DNA of 64,000 nt. It comes from Leisingera sp. ANG-M1. GTDB taxonomy: Bacteria; Pseudomonadota; Alphaproteobacteria; Rhodobacterales; Rhodobacteraceae. The notes under the pieces were generated by a model, which was not told the origin of the DNA, did not search any database, and saw only the letters and a list, made by a program, of their open reading frames with translations. The stretch lies in the NCBI RefSeq assembly GCF_000813745.1, contig NZ_JWLC01000025.1, forward strand, positions 313,610-377,609, read 5' to 3'. How positions within the stretch are numbered: the stretch's first letter is position 1; every line of letters begins with the position of its first letter. Shown piece after piece: positions 28,889 through 38,157 of the stretch. The position numbers and the translations under genes were made by a program.

Positions 28889-29692
28889 TTACTTAGAGAT
28901 GTCAGGCGCATCCACCGCCTTCATACCTACCACGTGATAGCCGGCATCCACATGCAGGTTCTCGCCGGTCACGCCGGAGCTGAGATCGGACAGCAAGTAA
29001 AGTGCGGACTTGCCGACATCGTCGGTGGTGACATTGCGGCGCAGCGGCGAGTTGTACTCGTTCCACTTCATGATGTAGCGGAAATCGCCGATACCGGAGG
29101 CGGCCAGGGTCTTGATCGGGCCGGCCGAGATCGCATTGACCCGGATGCCGTCCTTGCCCAGATCCTCGGCCAGGTATTTGACCGACGCTTCCAGCGCCGC
29201 CTTGGCCACGCCCATCACATTGTAGTGAGGCATCACCTGCTCGGCGCCGTAGTAGGTAAGGGTCAGCAGCGAGCCGCCTTCGGACATCATCTTCTCGGCA
29301 CGGTTCGCCACCGCAGTGAAAGAGAAGACCGAGATGTCCATGGTCATCTGGAAGTTGGCACGGCTGGTGTCGACATAGCGGCCGCGCAGTTCGTTCTTGT
29401 CGGAAAAGCCGATGGCGTGAACGACAAAATCCAGCTTGCCCCATTTGCTTTCCAGCTCGGCAAACAAGGCATCAATCGAGGCCTCGTCCGAGACATCGCA
29501 TGGCAGCACGATATCGCTGCCCAGCTGCTCGGCCAGCGGCGCAACACGCTTCTTCAGCGCCTCGCCCTGGAAGGAAAACGCGAGCTCGGCACCGGCATCG
29601 GCGCAGGCCTTGGCGATCCCCCAAGCAATGGATTTGTCGTTGGCCAGGCCCATGATGAGGCCGCGCTTACCGGCCATCAGTTGACTAGACAT
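28889..29692 (-). CDS. fabI: Enoyl-[acyl-carrier-protein] reductase (NADH), FabI
   Basis: FabI carries out the last reduction of each fatty acid elongation cycle and is the target of triclosan-type inhibitors. It has 267 residues with a short-chain dehydrogenase fold. The divergent nucleotide motif is GLANDKSIAWG (about 15-25). The catalytic pair sits in YNVMGVAKAALE, with tyrosine and lysine six residues apart, and the ISAGPIKTLAASGI loop is typical of FabI. It is divergent from pdxH with 133 bases between the starts. gpt follows downstream. Confidence 0.95.
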   Translation of the reverse strand: MSSQLMAGKRGLIMGLANDKSIAWGIAKACADAGAELAFSFQGEALKKRVAPLAEQLGSDIVLPCDVSDEASIDALFAELESKWGKLDFVVHAIGFSDKNELRGRYVDTSRANFQMTMDISVFSFTAVANRAEKMMSEGGSLLTLTYYGAEQVMPHYNVMGVAKAALEASVKYLAEDLGKDGIRVNAISAGPIKTLAASGIGDFRYIMKWNEYNSPLRRNVTTDDVGKSALYLLSDLSSGVTGENLHVDAGYHVVGMKAVDAPDISK

Positions 29693-29825
29693 GCAGGTTC
29701 TCCGCCTGTGATCTGATAATTTAGCGGTGTTTAATATGCTGCGCGGGTCGCTTCAAGGGTGCACGCCCTTGCCGATGGCCAGGAAGCTGCATAGGTTGCA
29801 CGCAATTCCGCTACGAGGTGACCGA

Positions 29826-30431
29826 ATGTCCGACCGTTCAGGTATTTTTGCAGGCGACGATCCCTTTGCCATCGCCCGCGCCTGGCTGGCAGAGGCCGAA
29901 CAGGCCGAACCCAATGATCCCAATGCCATCGCCCTGGCCACTGTGGACGAGACCGGGCTGCCCAACAGCCGCATGGTTTTGCTCAAGGAGATCGAGGACG
30001 GCGCCTTTGTGTTCTACACCAATTACGAGAGTGCAAAGGCCCGAGAACTTGATCAGGCCGGCAAGGCCGCCTTTGTGATGCACTGGAAATCGCTGCGCCG
30101 GCAAATTCGCGTGCGCGGCACGATCAGCCGCGAAGACGGGCCCCAGGCCGATGAATACTACAAATCGCGTTCGCTCAAGAGCCGCCTGGGAGCCTGGGCT
30201 TCAAAGCAGTCGCAGCCATTGGACAGCCGCGGCACGCTGATGGCCGAAGTGGCGAAAATCACTGCCACCAAAGGAACTAACCCGGACCGGCCACCATTCT
30301 GGGGCGGCTACCGGCTGACTCCAGTGGAAATCGAGTTCTGGGCCGATGGCGCATTCCGGTTGCATGACCGGTTCCGCTGGCGCCGCGAGAATGCAGATGC
30401 AGCATGGGAAATCCTGCGCCTCAACCCTTGA
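29826..30431 (+). CDS. pdxH: Pyridoxamine 5'-phosphate oxidase
   Basis: This FMN enzyme oxidises pyridoxine or pyridoxamine phosphate to pyridoxal 5'-phosphate. It has 201 residues. FMN- and substrate-binding segments are visible: [10 protein letters not shown] (about 44-53), [27 protein letters not shown], and the C-terminal [20 protein letters not shown] 29826 follows GAGGTG; an upstream in-frame start at 29727 would add 33 unrelated residues. It is divergent from fabI. Confidence 0.95.
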   Translation: MSDRSGIFAGDDPFAIARAWLAEAEQAEPNDPNAIALATVDETGLPNSRMVLLKEIEDGAFVFYTNYESAKARELDQAGKAAFVMHWKSLRRQIRVRGTISREDGPQADEYYKSRSLKSRLGAWASKQSQPLDSRGTLMAEVAKITATKGTNPDRPPFWGGYRLTPVEIEFWADGAFRLHDRFRWRRENADAAWEILRLNP

Positions 30432-30564
30432 TGCAAAAGGTTAAAGTTTACCTAGGGTCAATAGCAGTTTCGTGACAATTTCAGGACTTTTTAGCTTGAA
30501 TTCCAAGGTCAGAATCGCGCATCAGGGCATCATCAAAATAAAAAAAACGCGGTGGAATAAGTAA

Positions 30565-31104
30565 GTGGCAGAAGATCTCAGCAGCTTGCAGCAGGTACAG
30601 GGGCTGGTGAAGTGGTTCGATCCGGCCAAGGGATACGGCTTTGTCGTATCTGACGAGGGCGGCCCGGACATTCTTCTCCACGTGAATGTGCTGCGCAATT
30701 TCGGCCAAAGTTCGGTTGCGGACGGTGCCCGGATTGAGGTTGTCACTCATCAGACCGGCCGCGGTGTCCAAGCCGTTGAGGTCCTCTCAGTTCAGCCGCC
30801 GGAGCGCGACGACACCCCGGTGCTGAGCGATTTCGCCGAGCTTGATATGGACAGCCTGCAGAACGAGCCGCTGGAGCCTGCACGGGTCAAATGGTTCGAC
30901 AAGGGCAAGGGCTTTGGTTTTGCCAATGTCTTCGGCCGCGGTGACGATGTGTTCCTGCATGTCGAGGTGCTGCGCCAGTCGGGGCTTGCTGATCTGCAGC
31001 CGGGCGAAGCGCTGGCGATGCGGGTGATCGACGGCAAACGCGGCCGCATGGCGGTAGAGGTGCTGGCTTGGGAAGCTGCCCTGCTGCCAGGCGCACTGGA
31101 CTGA
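30565..31104 (+). CDS. Protein with two cold-shock domains
   Basis: A 179-residue single-stranded RNA/DNA-binding protein with two cold-shock domains, at about 9-75 and 108-172. Each has an RNP1-like motif (KGYGFVV and KGFGFAN) and an RNP2-like motif (ILLHV and VFLHV). The two are joined by an acidic linker of about 30 residues. Classical CspA proteins have one domain of ~70 residues; the tandem form is typical of alphaproteobacteria. The start is GTG 30565 after GGTGGAATAA. The 133-base AT-richer leader may carry post-transcriptional control, as is common for cold-shock genes. The DUF192 gene follows after 4 bases. Confidence 0.88.
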   Translation: MAEDLSSLQQVQGLVKWFDPAKGYGFVVSDEGGPDILLHVNVLRNFGQSSVADGARIEVVTHQTGRGVQAVEVLSVQPPERDDTPVLSDFAELDMDSLQNEPLEPARVKWFDKGKGFGFANVFGRGDDVFLHVEVLRQSGLADLQPGEALAMRVIDGKRGRMAVEVLAWEAALLPGALD

Positions 31105-31108
31105 GCAC

Positions 31109-31585
31109 ATGCTAGGGCGCCTTTTCTCCACGGGATTGGGCGCCGTACTGCCATTTGTTGCCAGCGCCTCCTGGGCCGCTGACTGTGCTCCGGGCCGCGT
31201 CGACTTGCGGGGCTCCTGGGGTCAGATCGGCTTCAGCGTTGAAATCGCCGACGACGAGCAGGAACGGGCCCAAGGGCTGATGTTCCGCGAAAGCCTGCCG
31301 CGCGGGGCAGGGATGCTGTTTGTATACGAGCATCCGCAAACCGCTGCCTTCTGGATGAAGAACACGCTGATTCCGCTGGATATCATCTTTCTGGATGAAA
31401 ACGGCCTGGTGACCACGGTTCATGAGAACGCAGTCCCCGGTGATTTGACCCCCATTCCGGGCGGCGATCACGTCTTTGCCGTGCTTGAAATCAATGGCGG
31501 GCTGGCGCGCCGGTACGGGATTTCTGCAGGCACCCAGATGCGGCACGAAATTTTTTCGCGCACAGCAGCAGTTTGGCCCTGTTAG
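31109..31585 (+). CDS. DUF192 family exported protein
   Basis: A 158-residue protein with an N-terminal signal peptide (about 1-24, ending ASWA) and a DUF192 domain from about 40 to 150. Typical family segments are RAQGLMFRESLP, FWMKNTLIPLDIIFLD and ILEINGG. The biochemical function of the family is not established. It starts four bases after the cold-shock gene stop, so the two are probably cotranscribed. tRNA-Pro follows downstream on the same strand. Confidence 0.85.
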   Translation: MLGRLFSTGLGAVLPFVASASWAADCAPGRVDLRGSWGQIGFSVEIADDEQERAQGLMFRESLPRGAGMLFVYEHPQTAAFWMKNTLIPLDIIFLDENGLVTTVHENAVPGDLTPIPGGDHVFAVLEINGGLARRYGISAGTQMRHEIFSRTAAVWPC

Positions 31586-31628
31586 GGCTTTTCAAATCAG
31601 TTTCCCGGATATAGGAAGGCGCACGGTC

Positions 31629-31705
31629 CGGGGCGTGGCGCAGTCTGGTAGCGCACCTGTTTTGGGTACAGGGGGTCGTGAGTTCGAATCTCGCCGCCCC
31701 GACCA
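31629..31705 (+). tRNA. tRNA-Pro (anticodon TGG)
   Basis: A 77-base cloverleaf including an encoded CCA. The acceptor stem is CGGGGCG/CGCCCCG, the anticodon loop TTTGGGT is flanked by CCTGT/ACAGG, and the T-loop is TTCGAATC. The anticodon TGG reads CCA and, with wobble modification, other proline codons. Confidence 0.95.
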
Positions 31706-32431
31706 CTTCTCATCATAAAATAGAATGCTGAATCTGATCACGCCGTGCGTGAGAAGATTCGCCTCGCTCATTTGGCGTGCTCCAGAGGAGGTTTTCAATC
31801 ATAGGTGATGACGTTGGCTTAACTGGTTGTTAAGATACCTTTAACCAATTGCTGCTGACCCGCATCAGAAGGTTAAGGAGGGTGTCAGGCAGACGGCCCG
31901 GCACCGTAACACCGCGGCTGTTCCATCGTAAAATTGCACCACTCTAAGATCACTACCCTAGGCCCTAGGGTCAGCTGTTGAGAAACGGGGGAGAGATGCT
32001 GCCGGTCTTTTTCCGCAAAGCAGCAAGTCGTTCCCTGAACACAAGAATTCTCAAGAGGCTGACGCGGGGCAATCAATCGCAGTGAATGAGCAGGCCTGTG
32101 GATGAATCAATGCGCCGTGCCTGACCCTGTAATCCGCTGCAAGCGTCAACAGCAAAGATCGTTGCCAAGAGGTAAATTTAGCGTTGACCCTTTGTGTGCG
32201 AATACGCCAAATTGTGGACACTGGTTGTGACGGCACTAGATCTGGTAGACAGAAGCGCCGCAGCAACAACGCTGAATACAGCAGACAGCCCTGAGAAGAA
32301 TGGCCGGCGAGGGCCTCAACCATGCATGCCTGACCAGGCCTGCGCAGGGTGTTTGCGTGTTTTGCAACCGGCGCTGCTAGGTGCGGGGGCACCGCCAAAA
32401 CAAACGATGAGTGCTTGAGAAGGGGCAGAGC
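31706..32431. other. 726-base non-coding region upstream of nrdJ
   Basis: No convincing gene is seen here. It holds a tandem CtrA-type motif (31819-31844) and a 7-bp palindromic hairpin ACCCTAG-GCC-CTAGGGT (31955-31971). Two DnaA-box-like sequences on the minus strand are TCATCCACA (32099-32107) and GTGTCCACA (32213-32221). A weak promoter-like TTGACC lies at 32184. Short open frames in it lack ribosome-binding sites or recognisable sequence. No cobalamin riboswitch consensus could be found. Confidence 0.6.
31819..31844. promoter_or_regulatory. Tandem CtrA-type binding motif
   Basis: Three TTAA tetranucleotides lie exactly seven bases apart (31819-31822, 31830-31833, 31841-31844), giving two overlapping perfect TTAA-N7-TTAA CtrA sites. 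The third is followed by CC, as in the extended consensus TTAACC. It lies about 590 bases upstream of nrdJ and 114 bases after tRNA-Pro. Confidence 0.6.
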
Positions 32432-35400
32432 ATGAAGATCGAACGGAAGTACACCAAACCCGGCCAGGATGCATATGCCGAACTGGCATTCGTCTCTGCC
32501 ACCTCGGAGATCCGCAATCCTGACGGGACCATTGTTTTCCGGCTCGATAACATCGAAATTCCGGCCTCCTGGAGCCAGGTGGCCAGCGACGTCATCGCCC
32601 AGAAGTACTTCCGCAAGGCCGGCGTGCCGTCGCGCCTGAAGAAAGTCCGCGAAAAAGGCGTGCCGGAGTTCCTGTGGCGCTCGGTCCCTGCAGATGGCGC
32701 CGTGCTTGGCGGCGAGACCTCCTCCAAGCAGGTGTTCGACCGTCTGGCAGGCGCTTGGGCGTACTGGGGCTGGAAGGGCGGCTATTTCTCCTCTGAGGAA
32801 GACGCACGCGCTTACTACGACGAAATGCGCTATATGCTGGCCACCCAGCGGTCCGCGCCGAACTCGCCCCAGTGGTTCAACACCGGTCTGCATTGGGCCT
32901 ATGGCATCGACGGGCCGGCACAGGGCCATCACTATGTCGACTACAAGACCGGCAAGCTGACAAAATCCGACAGCGCTTACGAGCATCCCCAGCCGCATGC
33001 CTGCTTTATCCAGTCGGTCTCTGACGATCTGGTCAAAGACGGCGGCATTATGGACCTGTGGGTGCGTGAGGCGAGGCTGTTCAAATACGGCTCCGGCACC
33101 GGCACCAACTTCTCGCACCTGCGCGCCGAGGGCGAGCCGCTATCGGGCGGCGGTAAGTCTTCCGGCCTGATGGGCTTTCTGAAGATCGGTGACCGTGCAG
33201 CTGGCGCAATCAAATCCGGCGGCACCACCCGGCGTGCGGCCAAGATGGTGATCGTTGATGCTGATCACCCGGACATCGAAGACTTCATCCAGTGGAAGGT
33301 GATTGAGGAGCAGAAGGTCGCCTCGATCGTGGCCGGCTCCAAGATGCACGAGAAGATGCTGAACGGCATTTTCGAAGCGATCCGCAGCTGGGACGGCGCT
33401 GAGGCGGATGCCTATGACCCGGCGGTCAACGACAGCCTTAAGAAGGCCGTCCGCGAAGCCAAGAAAGTGGCGATCCCGGAAACTTACATCAAGCGGGTGC
33501 TGGATTACGCCAAGCAGGGCCACACCTCGATCGAATTCCCGACCTATGACACCGATTGGGACTCCGAGGCTTACAGCTCAGTTTCCGGCCAGAATTCCAA
33601 CAACTCGATCCGGGTTACCAACGCCTTCCTGCATGCAGTCGAGAAGGACGCGGACTGGGAACTGATCAACCGCACCGATGGCAAAATCGCCAAAGTCGTG
33701 AAAGCCCGTGATCTATGGGAGAAGGTCGGCCACGCCGCCTGGGCCTGTGCCGATCCGGGTATCCAGTTCCACGACACTGTGAACGAGTGGCACACTTGCC
33801 CGGAAGACGGTGAGATCCGCGGCTCAAATCCTTGTTCAGAATACATGTTCCTGGACGACACTGCCTGCAACCTGGCGTCCCTGAACCTGCTGAGCTTCCT
33901 GAAAGGCGGTCTGTTCCAGGCGGATGACTTCATGCATTCCTGCCGCCTGTGGACACTGACGCTGGAAATCTCAGTGATGATGGCGCAGTTCCCCTCGAAG
34001 GAAATCGCGCAGCGGTCCTATGACTTCCGCACCTTGGGCTTGGGCTACGCCAACATCGGCGGGCTGCTGATGAACATGGGTTACGGCTATGACTCGGACG
34101 AGGGCAGGGCGCTTTGCGGGGCGCTGACCGCGCTGATGACTGGTGTGGCTTATGCCACCTCAGCCGAAATCGCTTCGGAGCTGGGTCCGTTCCCCGGTTA
34201 TGAAAAAAACGCAGATCACATGCTGCGTGTGATCCGCAATCACCGCAATGCTGCAAAGGGCAACGCTGACGGCTACGAAAACCTGTCGGTCAAGCCAGTG
34301 CCGCTGGATATTGCCAGCTGCCCGGACGCACTGCTGACCGATCTGGCCGCCAGCGCCTGGGACGAGGCGCTGGAGCTGGGTCAAAAACACGGCTATCGCA
34401 ATGCCCAGACCACTGTGATTGCACCCACCGGCACCATCGGCCTGGTGATGGACTGCGACACCACCGGCATCGAGCCGGACTTTGCCCTGGTGAAGTTCAA
34501 GAAGCTGGCCGGCGGCGGATACTTCAAGATCATCAACCGCTCGGTGCCTTCGGCGCTGGAAGGGCTGGGCTACAGCTCGGCGCAAATCGAAGAGATCGTG
34601 TCTTACGCGGTCGGCCACGGTTCCATCGGCAACGCCCCGGGGATCAATCACACTTCGCTGGCAGGCCACGGATTTGGCCCCAATGAGCTGGCCAAAGTAG
34701 ACGCGGCGCTGGAAGCTGCCTTTGACATCCGCTTTGTGTTCAACCAGTGGACCCTGGGCGAGGATTTCTGCACCGGCGTTCTGGGCATCCCGGCGCCCAA
34801 GTTGAACGATCCGACTTTTGACCTGCTGCGCCACCTGGGATTCACCAAGGCCGACATCGAGGCCGCCAACGACCATGTCTGCGGCACCATGACCCTTGAA
34901 GGTGCGCCGCATCTGCAGGAAGAGCACTATGCGATCTTTGACTGCGCCAACCCATGCGGCAAAAAAGGCAAGCGTTTCCTGAGTGTTGACAGCCACATCA
35001 CCATGATGGCCGCCGCGCAGAGCTTTATCTCGGGCGCGATCTCCAAGACCATCAATATGCCCAACGATGCGACCATCGAGGATTGCCAGAAGGCCTATGA
35101 GCTGAGCTGGAGCCTGGGTGTGAAGGCCAACGCGCTGTACCGCGACGGCTCCAAGCTGAGCCAGCCTCTGGCCGCAGCCCTGGTCGAGGATGACGACGAA
35201 GCCGCTGAGGTGCTTGAAAACGGCTCGACCCAGGAAAAGGCGGCTGTACTGGCCGAAAAAATCGTTGAAAAAGTTGTGGTCAAGGAACTGGTCCGCAGCC
35301 ACCGAGAGAAGATGCCGCAGCGCCGCAAAGGCTATACTCAGAAGGCCGTTGTCGGCGGCCACAAGGTCTATCTGCGCACAGGCGAATATTCCGATGGCAC

Positions 35401-36076
35401 CCTGGGCGAGATTTTCATCGACATGCACAAGGAAGGCGCTGGCTTCCGGGCAATGATGAACAACTTCGCCATCGCGGTCTCGGTCGGTCTGCAATACGGT
35501 GTGCCGCTGGAGGAATTTGTCGACGCTTTCACTTTCACCAAGTTTGAGCCCGCAGGCATGGTCCAGGGCAACGACTCGATCAAGAACGCAACCTCGATCC
35601 TGGACTATGTGTTCCGTGAGCTTGCCGTCAGCTATCTGGACCGCACAGATCTGGCGCATGTGAAGCCCGAAGGCGCTACCTTCGACGATCTGGGCCGCGG
35701 TGAAGAAGAAGGCGTTTCCAACGTTTCCGAGCTGAGTGAAAGCGCCGCCACGCGGTCGCTGGAGGTTCTCAAGCAGATTTCCTCGACCGGCTATCTGCGT
35801 AAGCGGCTGCCGCAGGAACTGGTGGTGCTTCAGGGCGGCCAGACCGAAGCGGGGGCTTTGGGCACCGGCACCGATCCGGTAGCCGCGCTGCAATCGCTGG
35901 TTCCGGAGACGACGGAGGCATCTGTGCAGCCTGCCAGCGGCATGGACGCGCGCACCAAGGCAAAAATGCAAGGCTATGAAGGCGAAGCCTGCGGCGAATG
36001 CGGCAACTACACGCTGGTGCGCAACGGCACCTGCATGAAGTGCAACACCTGCGGCGGCACCTCGGGCTGCAGTTGA
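32432..36076 (+). CDS. nrdJ: Adenosylcobalamin-dependent (class II) ribonucleotide reductase
   Basis: NrdJ reduces ribonucleotides to deoxyribonucleotides with a thiyl radical generated from adenosylcobalamin, independent of oxygen. It has 1,214 residues, the size of the large proteobacterial NrdJ. Active-site segments are [24 protein letters not shown] and NPCSEYMF; the last carries the radical cysteine Cys468. A finger-loop region has [13 protein letters not shown]. The C-terminus is a cysteine-rich zinc-ribbon-like tail ([16 protein letters not shown]) thought to re-reduce the active site. ATG 32432 follows AGGGG; an upstream in-frame ATG would add seven residues. Strong hairpins follow downstream, the last with a T tract at 36212-36247. 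The enzyme makes DNA synthesis dependent on vitamin B12. Confidence 0.96.
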   Translation: MKIERKYTKPGQDAYAELAFVSATSEIRNPDGTIVFRLDNIEIPASWSQVASDVIAQKYFRKAGVPSRLKKVREKGVPEFLWRSVPADGAVLGGETSSKQVFDRLAGAWAYWGWKGGYFSSEEDARAYYDEMRYMLATQRSAPNSPQWFNTGLHWAYGIDGPAQGHHYVDYKTGKLTKSDSAYEHPQPHACFIQSVSDDLVKDGGIMDLWVREARLFKYGSGTGTNFSHLRAEGEPLSGGGKSSGLMGFLKIGDRAAGAIKSGGTTRRAAKMVIVDADHPDIEDFIQWKVIEEQKVASIVAGSKMHEKMLNGIFEAIRSWDGAEADAYDPAVNDSLKKAVREAKKVAIPETYIKRVLDYAKQGHTSIEFPTYDTDWDSEAYSSVSGQNSNNSIRVTNAFLHAVEKDADWELINRTDGKIAKVVKARDLWEKVGHAAWACADPGIQFHDTVNEWHTCPEDGEIRGSNPCSEYMFLDDTACNLASLNLLSFLKGGLFQADDFMHSCRLWTLTLEISVMMAQFPSKEIAQRSYDFRTLGLGYANIGGLLMNMGYGYDSDEGRALCGALTALMTGVAYATSAEIASELGPFPGYEKNADHMLRVIRNHRNAAKGNADGYENLSVKPVPLDIASCPDALLTDLAASAWDEALELGQKHGYRNAQTTVIAPTGTIGLVMDCDTTGIEPDFALVKFKKLAGGGYFKIINRSVPSALEGLGYSSAQIEEIVSYAVGHGSIGNAPGINHTSLAGHGFGPNELAKVDAALEAAFDIRFVFNQWTLGEDFCTGVLGIPAPKLNDPTFDLLRHLGFTKADIEAANDHVCGTMTLEGAPHLQEEHYAIFDCANPCGKKGKRFLSVDSHITMMAAAQSFISGAISKTINMPNDATIEDCQKAYELSWSLGVKANALYRDGSKLSQPLAAALVEDDDEAAEVLENGSTQEKAAVLAEKIVEKVVVKELVRSHREKMPQRRKGYTQKAVVGGHKVYLRTGEYSDGTLGEIFIDMHKEGAGFRAMMNNFAIAVSVGLQYGVPLEEFVDAFTFTKFEPAGMVQGNDSIKNATSILDYVFRELAVSYLDRTDLAHVKPEGATFDDLGRGEEEGVSNVSELSESAATRSLEVLKQISSTGYLRKRLPQELVVLQGGQTEAGALGTGTDPVAALQSLVPETTEASVQPASGMDARTKAKMQGYEGEACGECGNYTLVRNGTCMKCNTCGGTSGCS

Positions 36077-36387
36077 AGAAACAAAAGAGACCGGAAGCCG
36101 CCGCGGCGGCTTCTGACAAAATCAGGAACGGGTGCGCCCGTTCTGAACACTGAGAAGGCCCAGGTAAGAATACATTCGGGCAGTCAATGAAGGAGCCTGA
36201 TCGGTGATAACTGGCTTCCTCTGGTATTCAGAGGAGGCCATTTTCTTTGCGAGAACCTTTGATTGACACTATGCGGCAGGGCGAGTGATGGTTCGCCGCA
36301 TACTTCTTATAATCAGAATTATGTTAAATTAGCCGAAAACCCTGGAGCATGCCAAGGAATGCACGCTGGCGCTCTTGACCTGTCTTT
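36077..36387. other. 311-base intergenic region with serial hairpins between nrdJ and tesB
   Basis: It holds a perfect 20-base palindrome (GAAGCCGCCGCGGCGGCTTC, near 36096-36115), a second hairpin GAACGGG-TGCG-CCCGTTC shortly after, and the strong terminator at 36212-36247. Further on is an ATGCGGC/GCCGCAT inverted repeat (about 36271-36298) and an AT-rich patch. No gene is seen. It is either a long nrdJ 3' untranslated region or a small RNA. Confidence 0.5.
36212..36247 (+). terminator. Strong intrinsic terminator downstream of nrdJ
   Basis: A 12-bp stem TGGCTTCCTCTG / CAGAGGAGGCCA with one G-U pair and a 5-base loop GTATT, followed at once by TTTTCTTT. It is the best T-tract terminator on the plus strand in this part, 136 bases after the nrdJ stop. 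Confidence 0.8.
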
Positions 36388-37251
36388 TCAGCCACTTAGA
36401 GGGCGAAGCAATCCCTCCTGGGCTACGCTGGCGACCAATTGGCCATCCTCGGTGAAAATGGATCCACGGTTGAAGCCCCTGCCGTTGCCCGTAAACGGCG
36501 CATCCATCGCATACAGATGCCAGTTCTCAAACTGAACCGGAGCATGGAACCATAATGCGTGATCAAGGCTGGCGGTCATGGCGTCGGGATTGTGGAATGT
36601 TAGCCCATGCGGCCGCAGCGAAGATCCAAGCAGTCCAAAATCCGAAACATATGCCATTAGAATGTGCTGCAGCTGAGGGCTTGCGCCTTTGGCTGCTTCC
36701 ATACGCACCCACATGCTGTTGACGTCGCTCGTCTTTTCCGGCGTCAAAGGATCCCGCGGCTCGACTTCGCGGATTTCGAACGGGCGCGGCCGGATGAATT
36801 CTCCGCGTTTGTCTGGAGTTACGCGCAATGCGTTGCGTAATAAAATCTCCTGCCGCGGTTCCAGATCAGCAGCCGGCGGAACATCCGGCATTCTGTGTTG
36901 GTGGTCCCACCCAGTTTCCTGTGCGTGAAAGGACGCCGCCAGGTTCAAAATCTGTTTTCCATTTTGCATCGCAACCACGCGGCGGGTGGTAAAACTGCGG
37001 CCGTCACGAGCGGGGTCCACCTCATAGATTACTGGCCGAGCTGGATCGCCGGGACGGATGAAATATGCATGAAGAGAATGGCACAAGCGGTTGTTTACAG
37101 TTGAATATGTGGCGGCAAGCGCCTGTGCAATCACCTGCCCGCCGTAAATCCGCGTCGGCGTTTCACCGCCGCTCCCTGTACCGCGGAAAAGATTGCTGTC
37201 CAATACCTCAAGGTCCAGCAGATCAAGAAGTGCTTTGGCTGGTTCATTCAT
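36388..37251 (-). CDS. tesB: Acyl-CoA thioesterase II
   Basis: This enzyme hydrolyses medium- and long-chain acyl-CoA to free acid and CoA. It has 287 residues with a double hot-dog fold. The first half shows RIYGGQVIAQAL (about 34-45) and HSLHAYFIRPGD. The second half has SLDHALWFHAP with the catalytic aspartate and the C-terminal QEGLLRP with the conserved glutamine. It is transcribed toward the nrdJ 3' hairpins. The region upstream (37252-37707) contains no gene on the minus strand, so it is monocistronic. Confidence 0.93.
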   Translation of the reverse strand: MNEPAKALLDLLDLEVLDSNLFRGTGSGGETPTRIYGGQVIAQALAATYSTVNNRLCHSLHAYFIRPGDPARPVIYEVDPARDGRSFTTRRVVAMQNGKQILNLAASFHAQETGWDHQHRMPDVPPAADLEPRQEILLRNALRVTPDKRGEFIRPRPFEIREVEPRDPLTPEKTSDVNSMWVRMEAAKGASPQLQHILMAYVSDFGLLGSSLRPHGLTFHNPDAMTASLDHALWFHAPVQFENWHLYAMDAPFTGNGRGFNRGSIFTEDGQLVASVAQEGLLRPLSG

Positions 37252-37707
37252 GTCTTCCGCGCTTTCATTGTTTGCAGCGGATCCTATCTGGTCCGGCGGC
37301 CGGACAAAACAGCTCCTCGCCGAAACACCGCTTCAGCAACAAGTTTTCCGGACTTTTCTTCTCCTGAACAACGTGTTGTAGGAAATATCTCATATCCTCG
37401 AGTGGTTTTCCCCAGTCCGTGCCGCTGAGCTACTGGCTCTGTTCCTGCAATTTGAGACCGTGATTGTTGCGATTCCTGGAAAAACATGCCGACGGATCAC
37501 TGTATTCGCCGCCCGATTTAATGCCAGGTTTTCACATGGATTACGGAACTTTTTTGCAGCGGCCAAGGTGCCGCGGAATGACTCGGATCCCTGTTACATT
37601 ATTTACCTCAAACATAATTTTTGGGATTCCCGCGGCTTTGTGTATTCGCTTTCGCCGCTTGTTTGCCGTAATAGTTCAACGTGAAGAACTGCGAGGAAAT
37701 ACAGCCA
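37252..37707. other. 456-base non-coding region between tesB and aroQ
   Basis: This is a divergent intergenic region, lower in GC than its surroundings, especially 37500-37690. Short open frames are present but none has a ribosome-binding site with recognisable sequence. A fragment near 37420-37450 resembles a tRNA D-arm on the minus strand but cannot be folded into a tRNA. It should contain promoters for both flanking genes; none could be assigned with confidence. Confidence 0.45.
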
Positions 37708-38157
37708 ATGCCGAGTATTCTGGTTTTGAATGGACCTAATCTAAACCTGCTTGGGACCCGCCAGCCGGAAGTCTATGGCTCGGTCACGCTGGCTATGGTT
37801 GAACAAGCTTGCGCTGATCATGCCAAGTCGCTCGGCCTCTCGGTTGACTGTCTGCAGTCAAATCATGAAGGCGCCTTGATCGATGCTATCCATGCCGCCA
37901 AGGGACAGCATCAGGGTATTGTCCTGAACGCAGGCGCCTATACACATACGTCCATCGCCCTGATGGACGCGCTGATTTCTGTCGAGCTCCCCGCTGTAGA
38001 AGTGCATCTCTCGAACATACATGCCCGTGAGCCGTTCCGGCATGTTTCGTATATCTCCAAAGCTGCACTGGGTCAGATATGCGGCTTTGGCGCCCATGGC
38101 TATGTGCTGGCACTGGATGCGCTGGCAAACCATTTGAAAGAGGCTGGCGCGGAATGA
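37708..38157 (+). CDS. aroQ: 3-dehydroquinate dehydratase, type II
   Basis: This enzyme dehydrates 3-dehydroquinate to 3-dehydroshikimate in the shikimate pathway. It has 149 residues, the usual length. The flexible-loop motif is [16 protein letters not shown] with the catalytic Tyr23. NHEGALID and NAGAYTHTS follow, and the histidine motif is [12 protein letters not shown] (His99). ATG 37708 follows GAGGAAA; an in-frame GTG at 37681 lacks one. Its stop overlaps the next gene (ATGA), a LuxR-type regulator, so the pair is translationally coupled. Confidence 0.95.
   Translation: MPSILVLNGPNLNLLGTRQPEVYGSVTLAMVEQACADHAKSLGLSVDCLQSNHEGALIDAIHAAKGQHQGIVLNAGAYTHTSIALMDALISVELPAVEVHLSNIHAREPFRHVSYISKAALGQICGFGAHGYVLALDALANHLKEAGAE

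Noticed and set aside
32184-32240. Possible NrdR boxes upstream of nrdJ.
   Set aside because: Sequences such as CAAATTGTGG occur, but two palindromic copies with the required spacing are not present.
32194-32418. 74-codon plus-strand open frame with GTG start just before nrdJ.
   Set aside because: No ribosome-binding site, no recognisable sequence, and it ends inside the nrdJ ribosome-binding region.
31900-32431. Possible cobalamin riboswitch upstream of B12-dependent nrdJ.
   Set aside because: No B12-box-like sequence or the conserved GGTGAAAATCC/CCGCCACTGT-type elements could be found.
32051-33118. Minus-strand open frame of 355 codons covering part of the nrdJ leader and its first 690 bases.
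   Set aside because: Most of it is antisense to the conserved N-terminus of NrdJ, and the part outside nrdJ shows no family resemblance.
34160-35971. Long minus-strand open frame (603 codons) inside nrdJ.
   Set aside because: It is a shadow of nrdJ codon bias; there is no ribosome-binding site or family resemblance.
37415-37455. tRNA-like fragment (minus strand GTAGCTCAGCGGCA).
   Set aside because: Only a D-arm-like stretch; no acceptor stem, anticodon arm or T-arm can be built around it.
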